DNA of 10,000 nt from Asticcacaulis sp. (GCF_020217185.1 NZ_JAIWNX010000137.1:1-10000); one strand, 5' to 3'. Counted from the first letter of the stretch, positions 1 through 6,123 are shown. The notes: generated by a model not told the origin, from the sequence alone. Numbers and translations are program-made.

Positions 1-1
1 C

Positions 2-271
2 GCCAAGTTCCATTCGGGATCGGGCTGGCCCAGCTTCTATCAGGGCGTGGGTGAGGGGCATATCCGCTATCTGCGCGACGTCTCGCACGGCATGGTGCGC
101 ACGGAAATCCGCTGCGGCCGCTGCGATTCGCATCTGGGGCATGTGTTCGAAGACGGCCCGCGCCCGACCGGGCTGCGTTACTGCCTCAATTCGGTGGCGA
201 TGGACTTTGTGCCGGACGGTCAGGCCCTGCCTGACCCGCTGGAACGCGACGATCCGGCCTCTATAGGCTGA
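2..271 (+). CDS. msrB: Peptide methionine-(R)-S-oxide reductase MsrB, C-terminal part
   Basis: Partial gene; its 5' end lies left of the window and 89 residues are visible. MsrB reduces the R form of methionine sulfoxide in oxidised proteins, using thioredoxin. Seen directly: the family signature GSGWPSF near the start of the fragment, a CGRC pair (one half of the structural zinc site; the other CXXC would lie upstream), the SHLGHVF block, and RYCLNSVAM, whose Cys (codon at 182-184) is the expected catalytic residue. The tail after this block is short, as usual for MsrB. The frame is open to the left edge, so the GTG at 47 is not a start. An intrinsic terminator follows within 25 bases, so this is probably the last gene of its transcript. 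Identification is very secure; whether it is free-standing or fused to MsrA cannot be seen. Confidence 0.96.
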   Translation, partial: AKFHSGSGWPSFYQGVGEGHIRYLRDVSHGMVRTEIRCGRCDSHLGHVFEDGPRPTGLRYCLNSVAMDFVPDGQALPDPLERDDPASIG

Positions 272-294
272 TTTCTGAAACATTTTTGCGTGTG

Positions 295-324
295 AGCCCG
301 GCCCTTAGGTCGGGCTTCTTTTTT
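295..324 (+). terminator. Intrinsic terminator of msrB
   Basis: A 9-bp stem (295-303 with 308-316, one G-U pair) closes a CTTA tetraloop and is followed by a T-rich run (316-324, interrupted by one C). It lies 24 bases after the msrB stop. This is a textbook rho-independent terminator. Confidence 0.9.
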
Positions 325-553
325 GCCCTTGAAGAGCAAAATTCTTTTATTTCACAATATTATTAGCTCATTTAATCCGTAAACTGATTAAATATCGGCG
401 GTAAAAAATCCGTGATTTTGTTCAGGGTCCGGAATATTTTTTGTTGCCAAACCCCTGAATTGGCGCATTCTTTACGGGCAGTCCCACGGGTTACGGTTGC
501 GCCCTTGAACAAGGCATTCGCCCAAGAACAAGAAAAAATGGAGTGAATTCGTC
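325..553. other. AT-rich intergenic region upstream of the small secreted-protein gene
   Basis: No gene is visible. The stretch from about 335 to 450 is strikingly AT-rich compared with the flanking genes, which fits a promoter region for the gene at 554. I did not find a -35/-10 pair good enough to call. A GGAG at 540-543 is the probable ribosome binding site of that gene, 10 bases before its ATG. Confidence 0.5.
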
Positions 554-922
554 ATGATGAAATCTGTCTATGGTGCCGCCGCCGCTGCGGCCTTTCTGAC
601 CCTCGCCGTGCCGGCCTTTGCCGAATGCGACGCGCAGCAGGAGCGCATGGTGGGTAAGGCGATTGCCGACTCGGTGAAGGCCGATGCCGAAAGCGTGTCC
701 GGTCCGGTGCGCAAGGCGGTGGTGGACCTCGATCGCTGCGAAGGCGGCAGCACGCATTTCGATACGCAGTTCAAGGTTAAGGCCGCTCTGGCCGATGGCA
801 AGGTGGTGTGGGTCGAAGGCCACGCGCGCGGCGTCAATGATCAGATCGAGTCGATCCAGTATCGTCAGGCCAGCCCGGAGCTGGTGGCGCTGGTGCGCGG
901 CACGGCTCTGGCCAGCCGGTGA
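554..922 (+). CDS. Small predicted secreted protein, function unknown
   Basis: A 122-residue protein that I do not recognise. It begins with a lysine, then a hydrophobic Ala/Leu-rich stretch ending in PAFA, followed by ECD. That is a typical Sec signal peptide with signal peptidase I cleavage after about residue 23, leaving a mature periplasmic or secreted protein of about 99 residues. The mature part has two cysteines (25 and 62), which could form a disulfide in the periplasm. Its second half reads like alternating beta strands (FDTQFKVKAALADGKVVWVEG) and ends in a basic tail. GGAG at 540-543 supports the ATG at 554; an ATG directly after it (557) is an alternative. Coding bias and the signal peptide make it a real gene; the role is open. 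It is probably transcribed alone, between the msrB terminator and the hairpins at 929-1007. Confidence 0.8.
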   Translation: MMKSVYGAAAAAAFLTLAVPAFAECDAQQERMVGKAIADSVKADAESVSGPVRKAVVDLDRCEGGSTHFDTQFKVKAALADGKVVWVEGHARGVNDQIESIQYRQASPELVALVRGTALASR

Positions 923-928
923 GCCTAA

Positions 929-958
929 AGCGCCTCCCCTGAAATCAGGGGAGGCGCT
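929..958 (+). terminator. Perfect 14-bp inverted repeat after the secreted-protein gene
   Basis: Arms 929-942 and 945-958 are exact reverse complements with only AA between them, so the real hairpin would have about 13 pairs and a 4-base loop. It begins 6 bases after the stop codon. No T-run follows, so it is either the stem of a terminator that needs help, or an RNA 3'-end stabiliser. Because it is symmetric it also reads the same from the opposite strand. Confidence 0.65.
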
Positions 959-977
959 AACCGCATAAGCATCACAA

Positions 978-1007
978 AAAAGCGCCCTCGTTGCCGGGGG
1001 CGCTTTT
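978..1007 (-). terminator. Intrinsic terminator between convergent genes
   Basis: A 10-bp stem (978-987 with 998-1007) with a 10-base loop. Read on the minus strand, the GC-rich arm runs into six T's (complement of 976-981), making it a good intrinsic terminator for the dehydrogenase gene that ends at 1060. On the plus strand the arm ends in four T's, so it may act in both directions. Confidence 0.8.
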
Positions 1008-1020
1008 AATGTTTCGGGGT

Positions 1021-1040
1021 GTGGGGGCGGCGGCCCCCAC
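1021..1040. other. GC-rich hairpin just after the dehydrogenase stop codon
   Basis: An 8-bp perfect stem (1021-1028 with 1033-1040) around a 4-base loop, almost all G-C pairs. It lies in the 3' untranslated part of the minus-strand dehydrogenase mRNA, between the stop codon and the terminator at 978-1007. It probably protects the 3' end or pauses polymerase. Confidence 0.5.
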
Positions 1041-1059
1041 GTCCTTTTGTCCAGCGAAC

Positions 1060-2493
1060 TTAACCCGCGAAGGTATAGGCCGTCTTCACGATGGTGTAGA
1101 ATTCCTTGGCGTAGGCGCCTTGTTCGCGCGGGCCGTAGGAGGAGGCTTTGCGGCCACCGAACGGCACGTGGTAATCGACGCCGGCGGTCGGCAGGTTGAC
1201 CATGACCATACCGGCCTGAGCCTTACGCTTGAAGGTTTCAGCGGCCTTCAGCGACGAGGTGCAGATACCGGCCGACAGGCCCATTTCGGTGTCGTTGGCG
1301 ACCTTGATGGCTTCGTCGAGGTCCTTGACGCGGATGACCGAGGCGACCGGTCCGAAGACCTCTTCCTTGTTGATGGCCATGTCCGGGGTCGTCTTGTCGA
1401 TCAGGGTCGGGGCGTAATAGTAGCCCGGCGTGCCGAAGGTCAGGTCTTCGCCACCGGCGACGACCACACCGCCTTCGGACTTGGCCTTGGCCACGGCGTC
1501 CTGCGCGATCTTGAGCTGTTCCTGAGAGGCGATCGGGCCCATCTGCACGCCATCGGCGCGGCTGTCGCCGACCTTGATGGCCTTGGCCGCGTCGGCCAGA
1601 GCGGCCACGAACTTATCGGCGATGCCTTCGGTCACGATGATGCGCGACGAGGCCGTGCAGCGGTGACCGGACGAGAAGAAGGACGAGTTCAGCACCGAGT
1701 TGACGGCAATGTTCAGATCGGCGTCGTCGAGCACGATGACCGGGTTCTTGCCGCCCATTTCGCACTGGATGCGCTTGCCCTTGGCCACGGCGGCGTCGCG
1801 CACGCGTGTGCCGGTCGGGACCGAGCCGGTGAAGGTGATGGCGTCGCAGCCGTCGATCAGCAGCGGACCGGCGACCGAACCGCGGGCGAAGACGACGTTC
1901 AGCACGCCCTTGGGCAGGCCGGCGCGCGTCAGGATGTCGGCCAGCGCCCAGGCGCAGCCCGGCGTCAGCTCAGCCGGCTTGCACACCACCGTATTCCCGA
2001 AAGCGATGGCCGGTGCCATCTTCCACGCCGGGATAGCGATGGGGAAGTTCCACGGGCAGATCAGGCCGATGACGCCGACCGGCTCACGGGTGATTTCGAC
2101 CTTGATGCCCGGACGCACGGAATCGAGCACTTCGCCGTGGGCGCGCAGGGCTTCACCGGCGAAATATTTGAAGATGTGACCGGCGCGGGTCACTTCGCCG
2201 ATGCCTTCCGGCAGGGTCTTGCCTTCTTCGCGCGACAACAGCGCGCCCAGCTCGGCCTTGCGGGCCAGGATTTCCGTACCGGCGGCGTCGAGAATGTCGA
2301 AACGCTGCTGCGGCGTCGAATATTGCCAGGTTTCAAAGGCGGCGCGCGCGGCGGCGATGGCGGCCTTCACTTCCGGCTCACCGGCGGTCGAATAGACGCC
2401 GATGATGTCGTTGGTGTCCGACGGGTTGATGTTGTTGAAGGTGGTGCCGGTAACGACCCATTCGCCGTTGATCAGATTGCCGAAGGTGGTCAA
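1060..2493 (-). CDS. Aldehyde dehydrogenase, alpha-ketoglutaric semialdehyde dehydrogenase-like
   Basis: NAD(P)-dependent aldehyde dehydrogenase of 477 residues, a normal length for the superfamily. Visible motifs (numbered from the TTG start): PWNFP with oxyanion Asn149, cofactor-binding Lys172 in CKPAE, FTGSV (220-224), general base Glu245 in CEMGGKNP, catalytic Cys279 in HRCTASSR, and EEVFGPV with Glu378. The C-terminal block PTAGVDYHVPFGGRK followed by SSYGPREQG is what I associate with alpha-ketoglutaric semialdehyde dehydrogenases, the last step of oxidative pentose or hexarate pathways (2-oxoglutarate semialdehyde to 2-oxoglutarate). Substrate is inferred from family likeness. His277 stands where Gln is usual before Arg-Cys. 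The start is TTG at 2493, because AGGGAG (2501-2506) sits 7 bases upstream; in-frame codons reaching to 2565 give a basic stretch unlike the family. It is transcribed alone, with no pathway partners beside it. Confidence 0.88.
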   Translation of the reverse strand: MTTFGNLINGEWVVTGTTFNNINPSDTNDIIGVYSTAGEPEVKAAIAAARAAFETWQYSTPQQRFDILDAAGTEILARKAELGALLSREEGKTLPEGIGEVTRAGHIFKYFAGEALRAHGEVLDSVRPGIKVEITREPVGVIGLICPWNFPIAIPAWKMAPAIAFGNTVVCKPAELTPGCAWALADILTRAGLPKGVLNVVFARGSVAGPLLIDGCDAITFTGSVPTGTRVRDAAVAKGKRIQCEMGGKNPVIVLDDADLNIAVNSVLNSSFFSSGHRCTASSRIIVTEGIADKFVAALADAAKAIKVGDSRADGVQMGPIASQEQLKIAQDAVAKAKSEGGVVVAGGEDLTFGTPGYYYAPTLIDKTTPDMAINKEEVFGPVASVIRVKDLDEAIKVANDTEMGLSAGICTSSLKAAETFKRKAQAGMVMVNLPTAGVDYHVPFGGRKASSYGPREQGAYAKEFYTIVKTAYTFAG

Positions 2494-2500
2494 GGTAGCT

Positions 2501-2506
2501 CTCCCT
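2501..2506 (-). promoter_or_regulatory. Ribosome binding site that fixes the TTG start
   Basis: On the minus strand this reads AGGGAG, followed by seven bases and then TTG at 2493. No comparable site precedes any upstream in-frame start, so it decides the start of the dehydrogenase. Confidence 0.75.
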
Positions 2507-2590
2507 GAATGAATAAGGCGTTTGCCCGTGCGACGGAAATAAACCCGGACCCGCGTCCGTACCAATGCCGAACGGGTATCCGTGAAAACA

Positions 2591-2604
2591 TGTTAGCGCT
2601 CACA
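2591..2604. promoter_or_regulatory. LacI-family-type operator (TGTTAGCGCTCACA)
   Basis: A 14-base palindrome with one mismatched pair, centred on the CG of AGCGCT. Such CG-centred palindromes are typical LacI/GalR-family operators, and as I recall the xylose repressor XylR of Caulobacter uses a related AGCGCT-centred site. It lies about 100 bases upstream of the dehydrogenase start and directly downstream of the -10 box proposed at 2612-2617, a position suited to repression. The regulator itself is not in the window. Confidence 0.6.
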
Positions 2605-2864
2605 CGCCGCTCTTATGCGCAAAAGCCGCGACGGGCTCAAGCGAAATCCGAAGGGCGCGGATCACGTCTGCCGCCGCCTTAGCACGGCGCATCGCCCGCG
2701 TAAATGTCCGACAAGTGGGTCTGTATACGGTATCCGAATATTCCGCGTGCCGCGCCGCGACGATAGGCCGCAGATGAAACGATAGGTAATGCCTTTTGAG
2801 GTGCGCCGGGCGTGAGGGGTGATAAGTCTCTGCCTCAACTGATGTGGCTTACCGAAGGTGTCTC
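2605..2864. other. Intergenic region between divergent genes
   Basis: No gene seen. The left end holds the minus-strand promoter. Toward the right, an 8-base direct repeat ACGATAGG occurs at 2760-2767 and 2779-2786, that is 19 bases apart. A poor -35/-10 pair for the aminotransferase gene could be TTGAGG (2796-2801) with GATAAG (2821-2826), spacer 19. GAAGG at 2854-2858 is the ribosome binding site of the ATG at 2865. Confidence 0.4.
2612..2640 (-). promoter_or_regulatory. Candidate sigma-70 promoter of the dehydrogenase gene
   Basis: On the minus strand: TTGAGC (2635-2640), a 17-base spacer, then CATAAG (2612-2617). Each box matches consensus at 4 of 6 positions. Predicted transcription start is near 2605, at the edge of the palindrome 2591-2604, giving a leader of about 110 bases. 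A weaker alternative is TTGGTA (2560-2565) with TTTATT (2538-2543), spacer 16. Confidence 0.45.
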
Positions 2865-4025
2865 ATGGCTATTCCCTTTATTGATCTGGGTGCGCAGCGC
2901 GAACGCATTGGCGCGTCTATCGAAGACGGGATCAAAAAGGTGCTCAATCATGGCGCCTATATTATGGGGCCGGAGGTCCGCACGTTTGAGGCCAATCTGG
3001 CGGCCTTCGCCGGATCGAAGCACGCCCTGTCGTGCGCCAACGGCACGGACGCCATTGAGCTGGTCCTGCTGGGGCTGGGTGTGGGTAAGGGCGATGCGGT
3101 ATTTGTCCCGGCCTTCACCTTTGTGGCCACCGCCGAAGTGGTGCCGATGACGGGGGCTGAGCCAGTCTTTGTCGATATCGACCCGAAGACGTACAATATG
3201 GACCCGGTAAAGCTTGAGGCCGCCATCGCTGCTGTCAAGGCCGAAGGGCGTCTGAAGCCCGCCGCGGTCATCGCCGTCGATCTGTTCGGGCAGGCCGCCG
3301 ACTATCCGGCGATCTCGAAAATCACACAGGCGCACGGCCTGTTCCTGATTGCCGACTCGGCGCAGGGCTTTGGCTGTACGATTGACGGCAAGCAGCCGCT
3401 GGAATGGGCGCACGCCACCTCGACCAGCTTCTATCCGGCCAAGCCGCTGGGTTGCTATGGTGACGGTGGGGCGGTGGTGCTCAATGATGACGCGCTTCTG
3501 GAGCGCCTGATCTCGTTCCGGGTGCACGGTGGCGCGACCCCGACCGACGCGGCGACCATGAACTATGTGCACGAGGCCAAGTATCTCAATGTGCGTATCG
3601 GCATGAATTCGCGCCTCGATACGATTCAGGCGGCCGTGCTGATCGAAAAGCTGGCCATCTTTGCCGAAGAGATCGACCTGCGTCAGGCCGTGGCCAAGCG
3701 CTATAATGAGGCGCTGGACGGCTATGTGACCAGCGTGCCCTATGTAAAGGACGGCTACGTCTCGACCTGGGCGCAATATACGATCGAGCATGAAAACCGC
3801 GACGGCCTGCAAGGTTTTCTTCGTGAAAAAGGCATCCCGACGGCAGTATACTACCCCATCCCCCTGCATCAGCAGCCGGGCTATAGCATGTTCACCGCCG
3901 GCACGGGCGATCTGAGCGTGTCGGAAGCCAAGTCGAAGACGGTGATCAGCCTGCCGTTCAGCCCCTATCTCACCGCCGAAACGCAAAGCCAGATCGTCGC
4001 GGCGGTAAAGGCGTTTAAGGCATAA
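2865..4025 (+). CDS. DegT/DnrJ/EryC1-family sugar aminotransferase, WbpE-like
   Basis: PLP-dependent aminotransferase of 386 residues, full length for the family. Seen: IDLGAQ near the start, phosphate-binding NGTDA (60-64 region), Asp164 and Gln167 in ADSAQGFG (ring-nitrogen Asp and stacking region), and Lys193 in SFYPAKPLGCYGDGGA, the lysine that carries PLP. GMNSRLDTIQA and PTAVYYPIPLH are the usual family blocks. From memory the whole reads closest to WbpE, which transfers an amino group to UDP-2-acetamido-3-oxo-glucuronic acid for surface polysaccharides; that substrate is inferred, and a related 3-oxo or 4-oxo nucleotide sugar is possible. I chose ATG 2865 because GAAGG (2854-2858) is 6 bases upstream and the family begins with this hydrophobic block; GTG at 2844 would add seven atypical residues. 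No partner dehydrogenase, acetyltransferase or glycosyltransferase gene is adjacent. Confidence 0.92.
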   Translation: MAIPFIDLGAQRERIGASIEDGIKKVLNHGAYIMGPEVRTFEANLAAFAGSKHALSCANGTDAIELVLLGLGVGKGDAVFVPAFTFVATAEVVPMTGAEPVFVDIDPKTYNMDPVKLEAAIAAVKAEGRLKPAAVIAVDLFGQAADYPAISKITQAHGLFLIADSAQGFGCTIDGKQPLEWAHATSTSFYPAKPLGCYGDGGAVVLNDDALLERLISFRVHGGATPTDAATMNYVHEAKYLNVRIGMNSRLDTIQAAVLIEKLAIFAEEIDLRQAVAKRYNEALDGYVTSVPYVKDGYVSTWAQYTIEHENRDGLQGFLREKGIPTAVYYPIPLHQQPGYSMFTAGTGDLSVSEAKSKTVISLPFSPYLTAETQSQIVAAVKAFKA

Positions 4026-4044
4026 GCACTTCGAACGCCTTTTT
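4007..4044 (+). terminator. Intrinsic terminator overlapping the aminotransferase stop codon
   Basis: Arms AAAGGCGTT (4007-4015) and AACGCCTTT (4034-4042) are exact complements, with an 18-base loop that contains the stop codon, followed by T's through 4044. Part of the stem is therefore coding sequence. The loop is long, but stem and T-run fit a terminator. A second, weaker pairing, AGCACTT (4025-4031) with AAGTGCT (4048-4054), competes with it. Confidence 0.6.
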
Positions 4045-4180
4045 GCCAAGTGCTCATGGGCATGGCGGAAAACGTGAAAAATTGTGTATCCTGATGAGAT
4101 TAAACGTGGGCCGAAAGCCTACTTTGAGAACGCAGTCCGGTGAACATTTTTCATAAAGTTAAGACAAGGTTTTCCGAAGC
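4045..4180. other. Spacer before the low-G+C orphan gene
   Basis: A 136-base stretch without a gene. AAGG at 4166-4169 lies 11 bases before the ATG at 4181 and may be its ribosome binding site. TTGAGA near 4125 followed by AT-rich sequence could hold a promoter, but the spacing to any -10-like box is poor. Confidence 0.35.
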
Positions 4181-4525
4181 ATGAACGTGCAACTGGAGCG
4201 CAATCAAAGATTTATATGCTATGCCGTTCTCGGTTACCTGGATTATATCAGGCGACATGGATCAGGGGATAAGAACTACAATTATATCTTCGGAACGAGA
4301 GGAACCTTAGATAAGTTGAGACGGGCTGGCTATGACAGCGATTTATTGGATGCAATTGCTGAAATAGATGAGGTCGAGTCGCTTATATCGCGGTGGGGAA
4401 TGGAATTTTATGAGCAGGCTATTTCTTCATTTTATGATCGAATACTAGGCATTCTCGAACGAGATCAAGATTTTTCCTCTGAGCCTCATCCCGCCTTGTT
4501 ATGCCTCGTCAGCCAACCGCTTTGA
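4181..4525 (+). CDS. Low-G+C orphan small protein, unknown
   Basis: A 114-residue acidic, probably cytosolic protein with no signal peptide or membrane segment; residues about 20-95 look helical. I do not recognise it. The part around EIDEVESLI and the following helix faintly recalls small DUF3969-type proteins that often accompany toxin loci, but that is a guess from pattern. Its base composition stands out: about 42% G+C by my count over 4201-4440, with many AT-ending codons (tta, ata, gat, ttt), against about 60-70% in the neighbours. This suggests horizontal acquisition. The last 15 or so residues (SSEPHPALLCLVSQPL) have a different composition and may be read-through into flanking DNA, so the natural C-terminus may be lost. 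Start supported by AAGG at 4166-4169. No toxin gene is adjacent. Confidence 0.6.
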   Translation: MNVQLERNQRFICYAVLGYLDYIRRHGSGDKNYNYIFGTRGTLDKLRRAGYDSDLLDAIAEIDEVESLISRWGMEFYEQAISSFYDRILGILERDQDFSSEPHPALLCLVSQPL

Positions 4526-4839
4526 CACTTCCCGTGTGCAAACTCTGTTAGGGCGGCTTTGAAGGCGTTTAAGTAGGGTAGGGCTGGCCCAAGTTGACGG
4601 CCCAGCCGTTTCGCGAGGCCTGACACACGCTGTTCTACCGCTCTGCAACAGTTCGAAACGCGGTTTGTGAATTTTTTTGCCAGATGACGCAAAATTTGCT
4701 CGCTTTTCGGTAAAATTTCGCGCAAAGAGCAAAAATGTCGGAAAAACTGTGACGCGCAACGTCAAGCCTGTGGGCTGGGCGCTGTGTGCAGATGCGAGTT
4801 TTCCAAACCTTTTCAGAGTGCGTTCGGGGTTCAGGCGGT
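4526..4839. other. Intergenic region upstream of amtB
   Basis: No convincing gene, and in particular no glnK, which often precedes amtB. It holds: a second copy of AAGGCGTTTAAG (4562-4573); a bulged 8-bp hairpin (4582-4589 with 4599-4607); a possible weak terminator ending in seven T's at 4672-4678; a near-palindrome GCAAAATTTGC (4689-4699); an inverted repeat TTTGCTC (4695-4701) with GAGCAAA (4727-4733); and a -10-like TAAAAT (4711-4716) without a good -35. I looked for the GG-N10-GC pattern of sigma-54 promoters and found no match with good flanks. Confidence 0.45.
4650..4678 (+). terminator. Possible weak intrinsic terminator
   Basis: Stem AGTTC/AAAC (4650-4659, one unpaired base) with GTTT/GAATT (4663-4673, two unpaired bases) around a GCG loop, running into T's 4672-4678. 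The stem is AT-rich and bulged, so the call is tentative. It would end transcription from the orphan gene before amtB. Confidence 0.3.
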
Positions 4840-6123
4840 ATGACGACGGGATCAGTGGCAGCAGCAGCGACGGCAGCACCGGCGCTTCTCAAGCATCAGG
4901 CGGTACTGGCGCTTGATAGCGGTCACACGTCGTGGATCATCGTCTCCACGGCGCTGGTGCTGTTGATGACCCTGCCGGGTCTGGCCCTGTTCTACGGCGG
5001 CATGGTGCGCAAGAAGAACGTGCTGGCGACCATGGCGCAGTCGGTGGCGGCGGCCGTTGTCGTCTCGGTGCTGTGGATCGTGGCCGGTTATTCGCTGTCG
5101 TTCGGCCTCAATGGCAATGAAGGGCTGAACCGCTTTATCGGCTCGTTCGATGCGGTGCTGCTCAACGGCGTGACCATGCAGACGGCCTTCGGTCTGGCGC
5201 CGCAACTGCCGGAGTTCCTGTGGGTCGCCTATCAGATGACCTTTGCCATCATTACCCCGGCCCTGATCGCCGGTGCCTTTGCCGAGCGTCTGAAGTTTTC
5301 GGCCTTCCTGCTGTTTACGGCCCTGTGGACGCTGCTGGTCTATGCGCCGGTGTGTCACTGGGTGTGGGGCGGCGGTTTCCTGGGCAACATGGGCGTGCTC
5401 GATTTCGCCGGCGGGGCAGTGGTGCACGTCAATTCCGGTATCGCGGGCCTTGTCTGCGCGCTGGTTCTGGGGCCGCGCCGGGGCTTCCCGCGCGACTATA
5501 TGCCGCCGCACAATCTGGCCTTTACGATGATCGGCGCGTCGCTGCTGCTGGTCGGCTGGCTGGGCTTTAACGGCGGGTCGGCCTGGACGGCGGATGCGCT
5601 CGCCAGCGTGGCCGTGCTCAACACGATTGTTGCCGCCATGACGGGTGCCGTCGGCTGGACGATCGTTGAGTGGTTTGAGCGCAAGCAACCGACGCTGCTC
5701 GGCATGATTTCGGGTATTGTGGCGGGCCTTGTCGCCATTACGCCGGCGGCGGGCTTTGTCGATCCCAAGGGCGCGCTGGCCATCGGCTTTATCGGCGGCA
5801 TCGCCTGCTTCTTCGGGGCGACGGCCCTCAAAAAAGCCTTCAAATACGACGATACGCTGGACGCCTTTGGCGTGCACGGCGTCGGCGGTCTGGTGGGTGC
5901 GGTGCTGACGGCGGTCTTCGCCAATCAAAGCATCAATGCGCTGGCCAAGGACGCCACCGTACTTAAACAGGTGCTGGGCCTCGTGGTCGTGATCGGCTGG
6001 AGCGCGGTGGTCACCTTCCTCATTCTGATGATCTGCAAATTCACCACAGGCCTGCGTGTGGACGAGGAGCAGGAGATCGAGGGTCTTGACGCGACACAGC
6101 ACGGAGAGACCCAGCACGGATAG
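4840..6123 (+). CDS. amtB: Ammonium transporter AmtB
   Basis: Inner-membrane ammonium channel of the Amt/Mep/Rh family, 427 residues with about 11 hydrophobic segments. Conserved features (numbered from ATG 4840): GLALFYGGMVRKKN after the first membrane helix, Phe135 in YQMTFAIITPALIAGAFAER, Trp176 in the WVWGGGF block, Asp188 and the first pore His196 in DFAGGAVVHVNSG, Phe243 and Ser247 in GWLGFNGGSAW, and the second pore His346 in DAFGVHGVGG. The cytoplasmic tail GLRVDEEQEIEGLDATQHGE is the segment that answers to GlnK binding. The last residues repeat TQHG twice, a small duplication. The start is uncertain: GTG 4786 and ATG 4792 are in frame, but the family needs no such extension, and a G-rich run (4826-4829) precedes ATG 4840. 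No classic signal peptide is evident. It likely feeds ammonium to the glutamate synthase encoded downstream. Confidence 0.95.
   Translation: MTTGSVAAAATAAPALLKHQAVLALDSGHTSWIIVSTALVLLMTLPGLALFYGGMVRKKNVLATMAQSVAAAVVVSVLWIVAGYSLSFGLNGNEGLNRFIGSFDAVLLNGVTMQTAFGLAPQLPEFLWVAYQMTFAIITPALIAGAFAERLKFSAFLLFTALWTLLVYAPVCHWVWGGGFLGNMGVLDFAGGAVVHVNSGIAGLVCALVLGPRRGFPRDYMPPHNLAFTMIGASLLLVGWLGFNGGSAWTADALASVAVLNTIVAAMTGAVGWTIVEWFERKQPTLLGMISGIVAGLVAITPAAGFVDPKGALAIGFIGGIACFFGATALKKAFKYDDTLDAFGVHGVGGLVGAVLTAVFANQSINALAKDATVLKQVLGLVVVIGWSAVVTFLILMICKFTTGLRVDEEQEIEGLDATQHGETQHG

Larger units (their letters stand above)
4008..4573 (+). repeat. 12-base direct repeat flanking the low-G+C segment
   Basis: AAGGCGTTTAAG occurs at 4008-4019, in the last codons of the aminotransferase gene, and again at 4562-4573. 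Extending leftward, 18 of 21 positions agree (copies starting at 3999 and 4553). The second copy also reads in the same way, Ala-Ala-Leu-Lys-Ala-Phe-Lys-stop, against Ala-Ala-Val-Lys-Ala-Phe-Lys-Ala-stop. Between the copies lies the low-G+C orphan gene. Chance 12-base repeats do occur in 10 kb, so the link is suggestive only. Confidence 0.45.

Noticed and set aside
991..2508. Long open frame on the plus strand opposite the dehydrogenase gene
   Set aside because: The minus-strand protein has full aldehyde dehydrogenase motifs; the plus-strand frame is a mirror effect of high-G+C codon use and its translation is Gly/His/Arg-rich with no recognisable domain.
2835..4049. Long minus-strand frame opposite the aminotransferase gene
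   Set aside because: Low-complexity His/Arg-rich translation with no family features, while the plus strand encodes a complete known enzyme.
4486..4725. Minus-strand 79-codon frame between the orphan gene and amtB
   Set aside because: It needs a TTG start without a ribosome binding site and overlaps the orphan gene; the translation is basic but not recognisable. It could be a gene remnant, but the support is too weak.
4526..4839. Sigma-54 promoter or glnK upstream of amtB
   Set aside because: The only GG-N10-GC spacing, near 4618-4631, has flanks unlike the TGGCAC/TTGCA consensus, and no frame here encodes a PII-like protein.
4786..4839. Extended AmtB start at GTG 4786 or ATG 4792
   Set aside because: The added residues are not hydrophobic like a signal peptide and no good ribosome binding site precedes them; ATG 4840 gives a normal family length. 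Some doubt remains.
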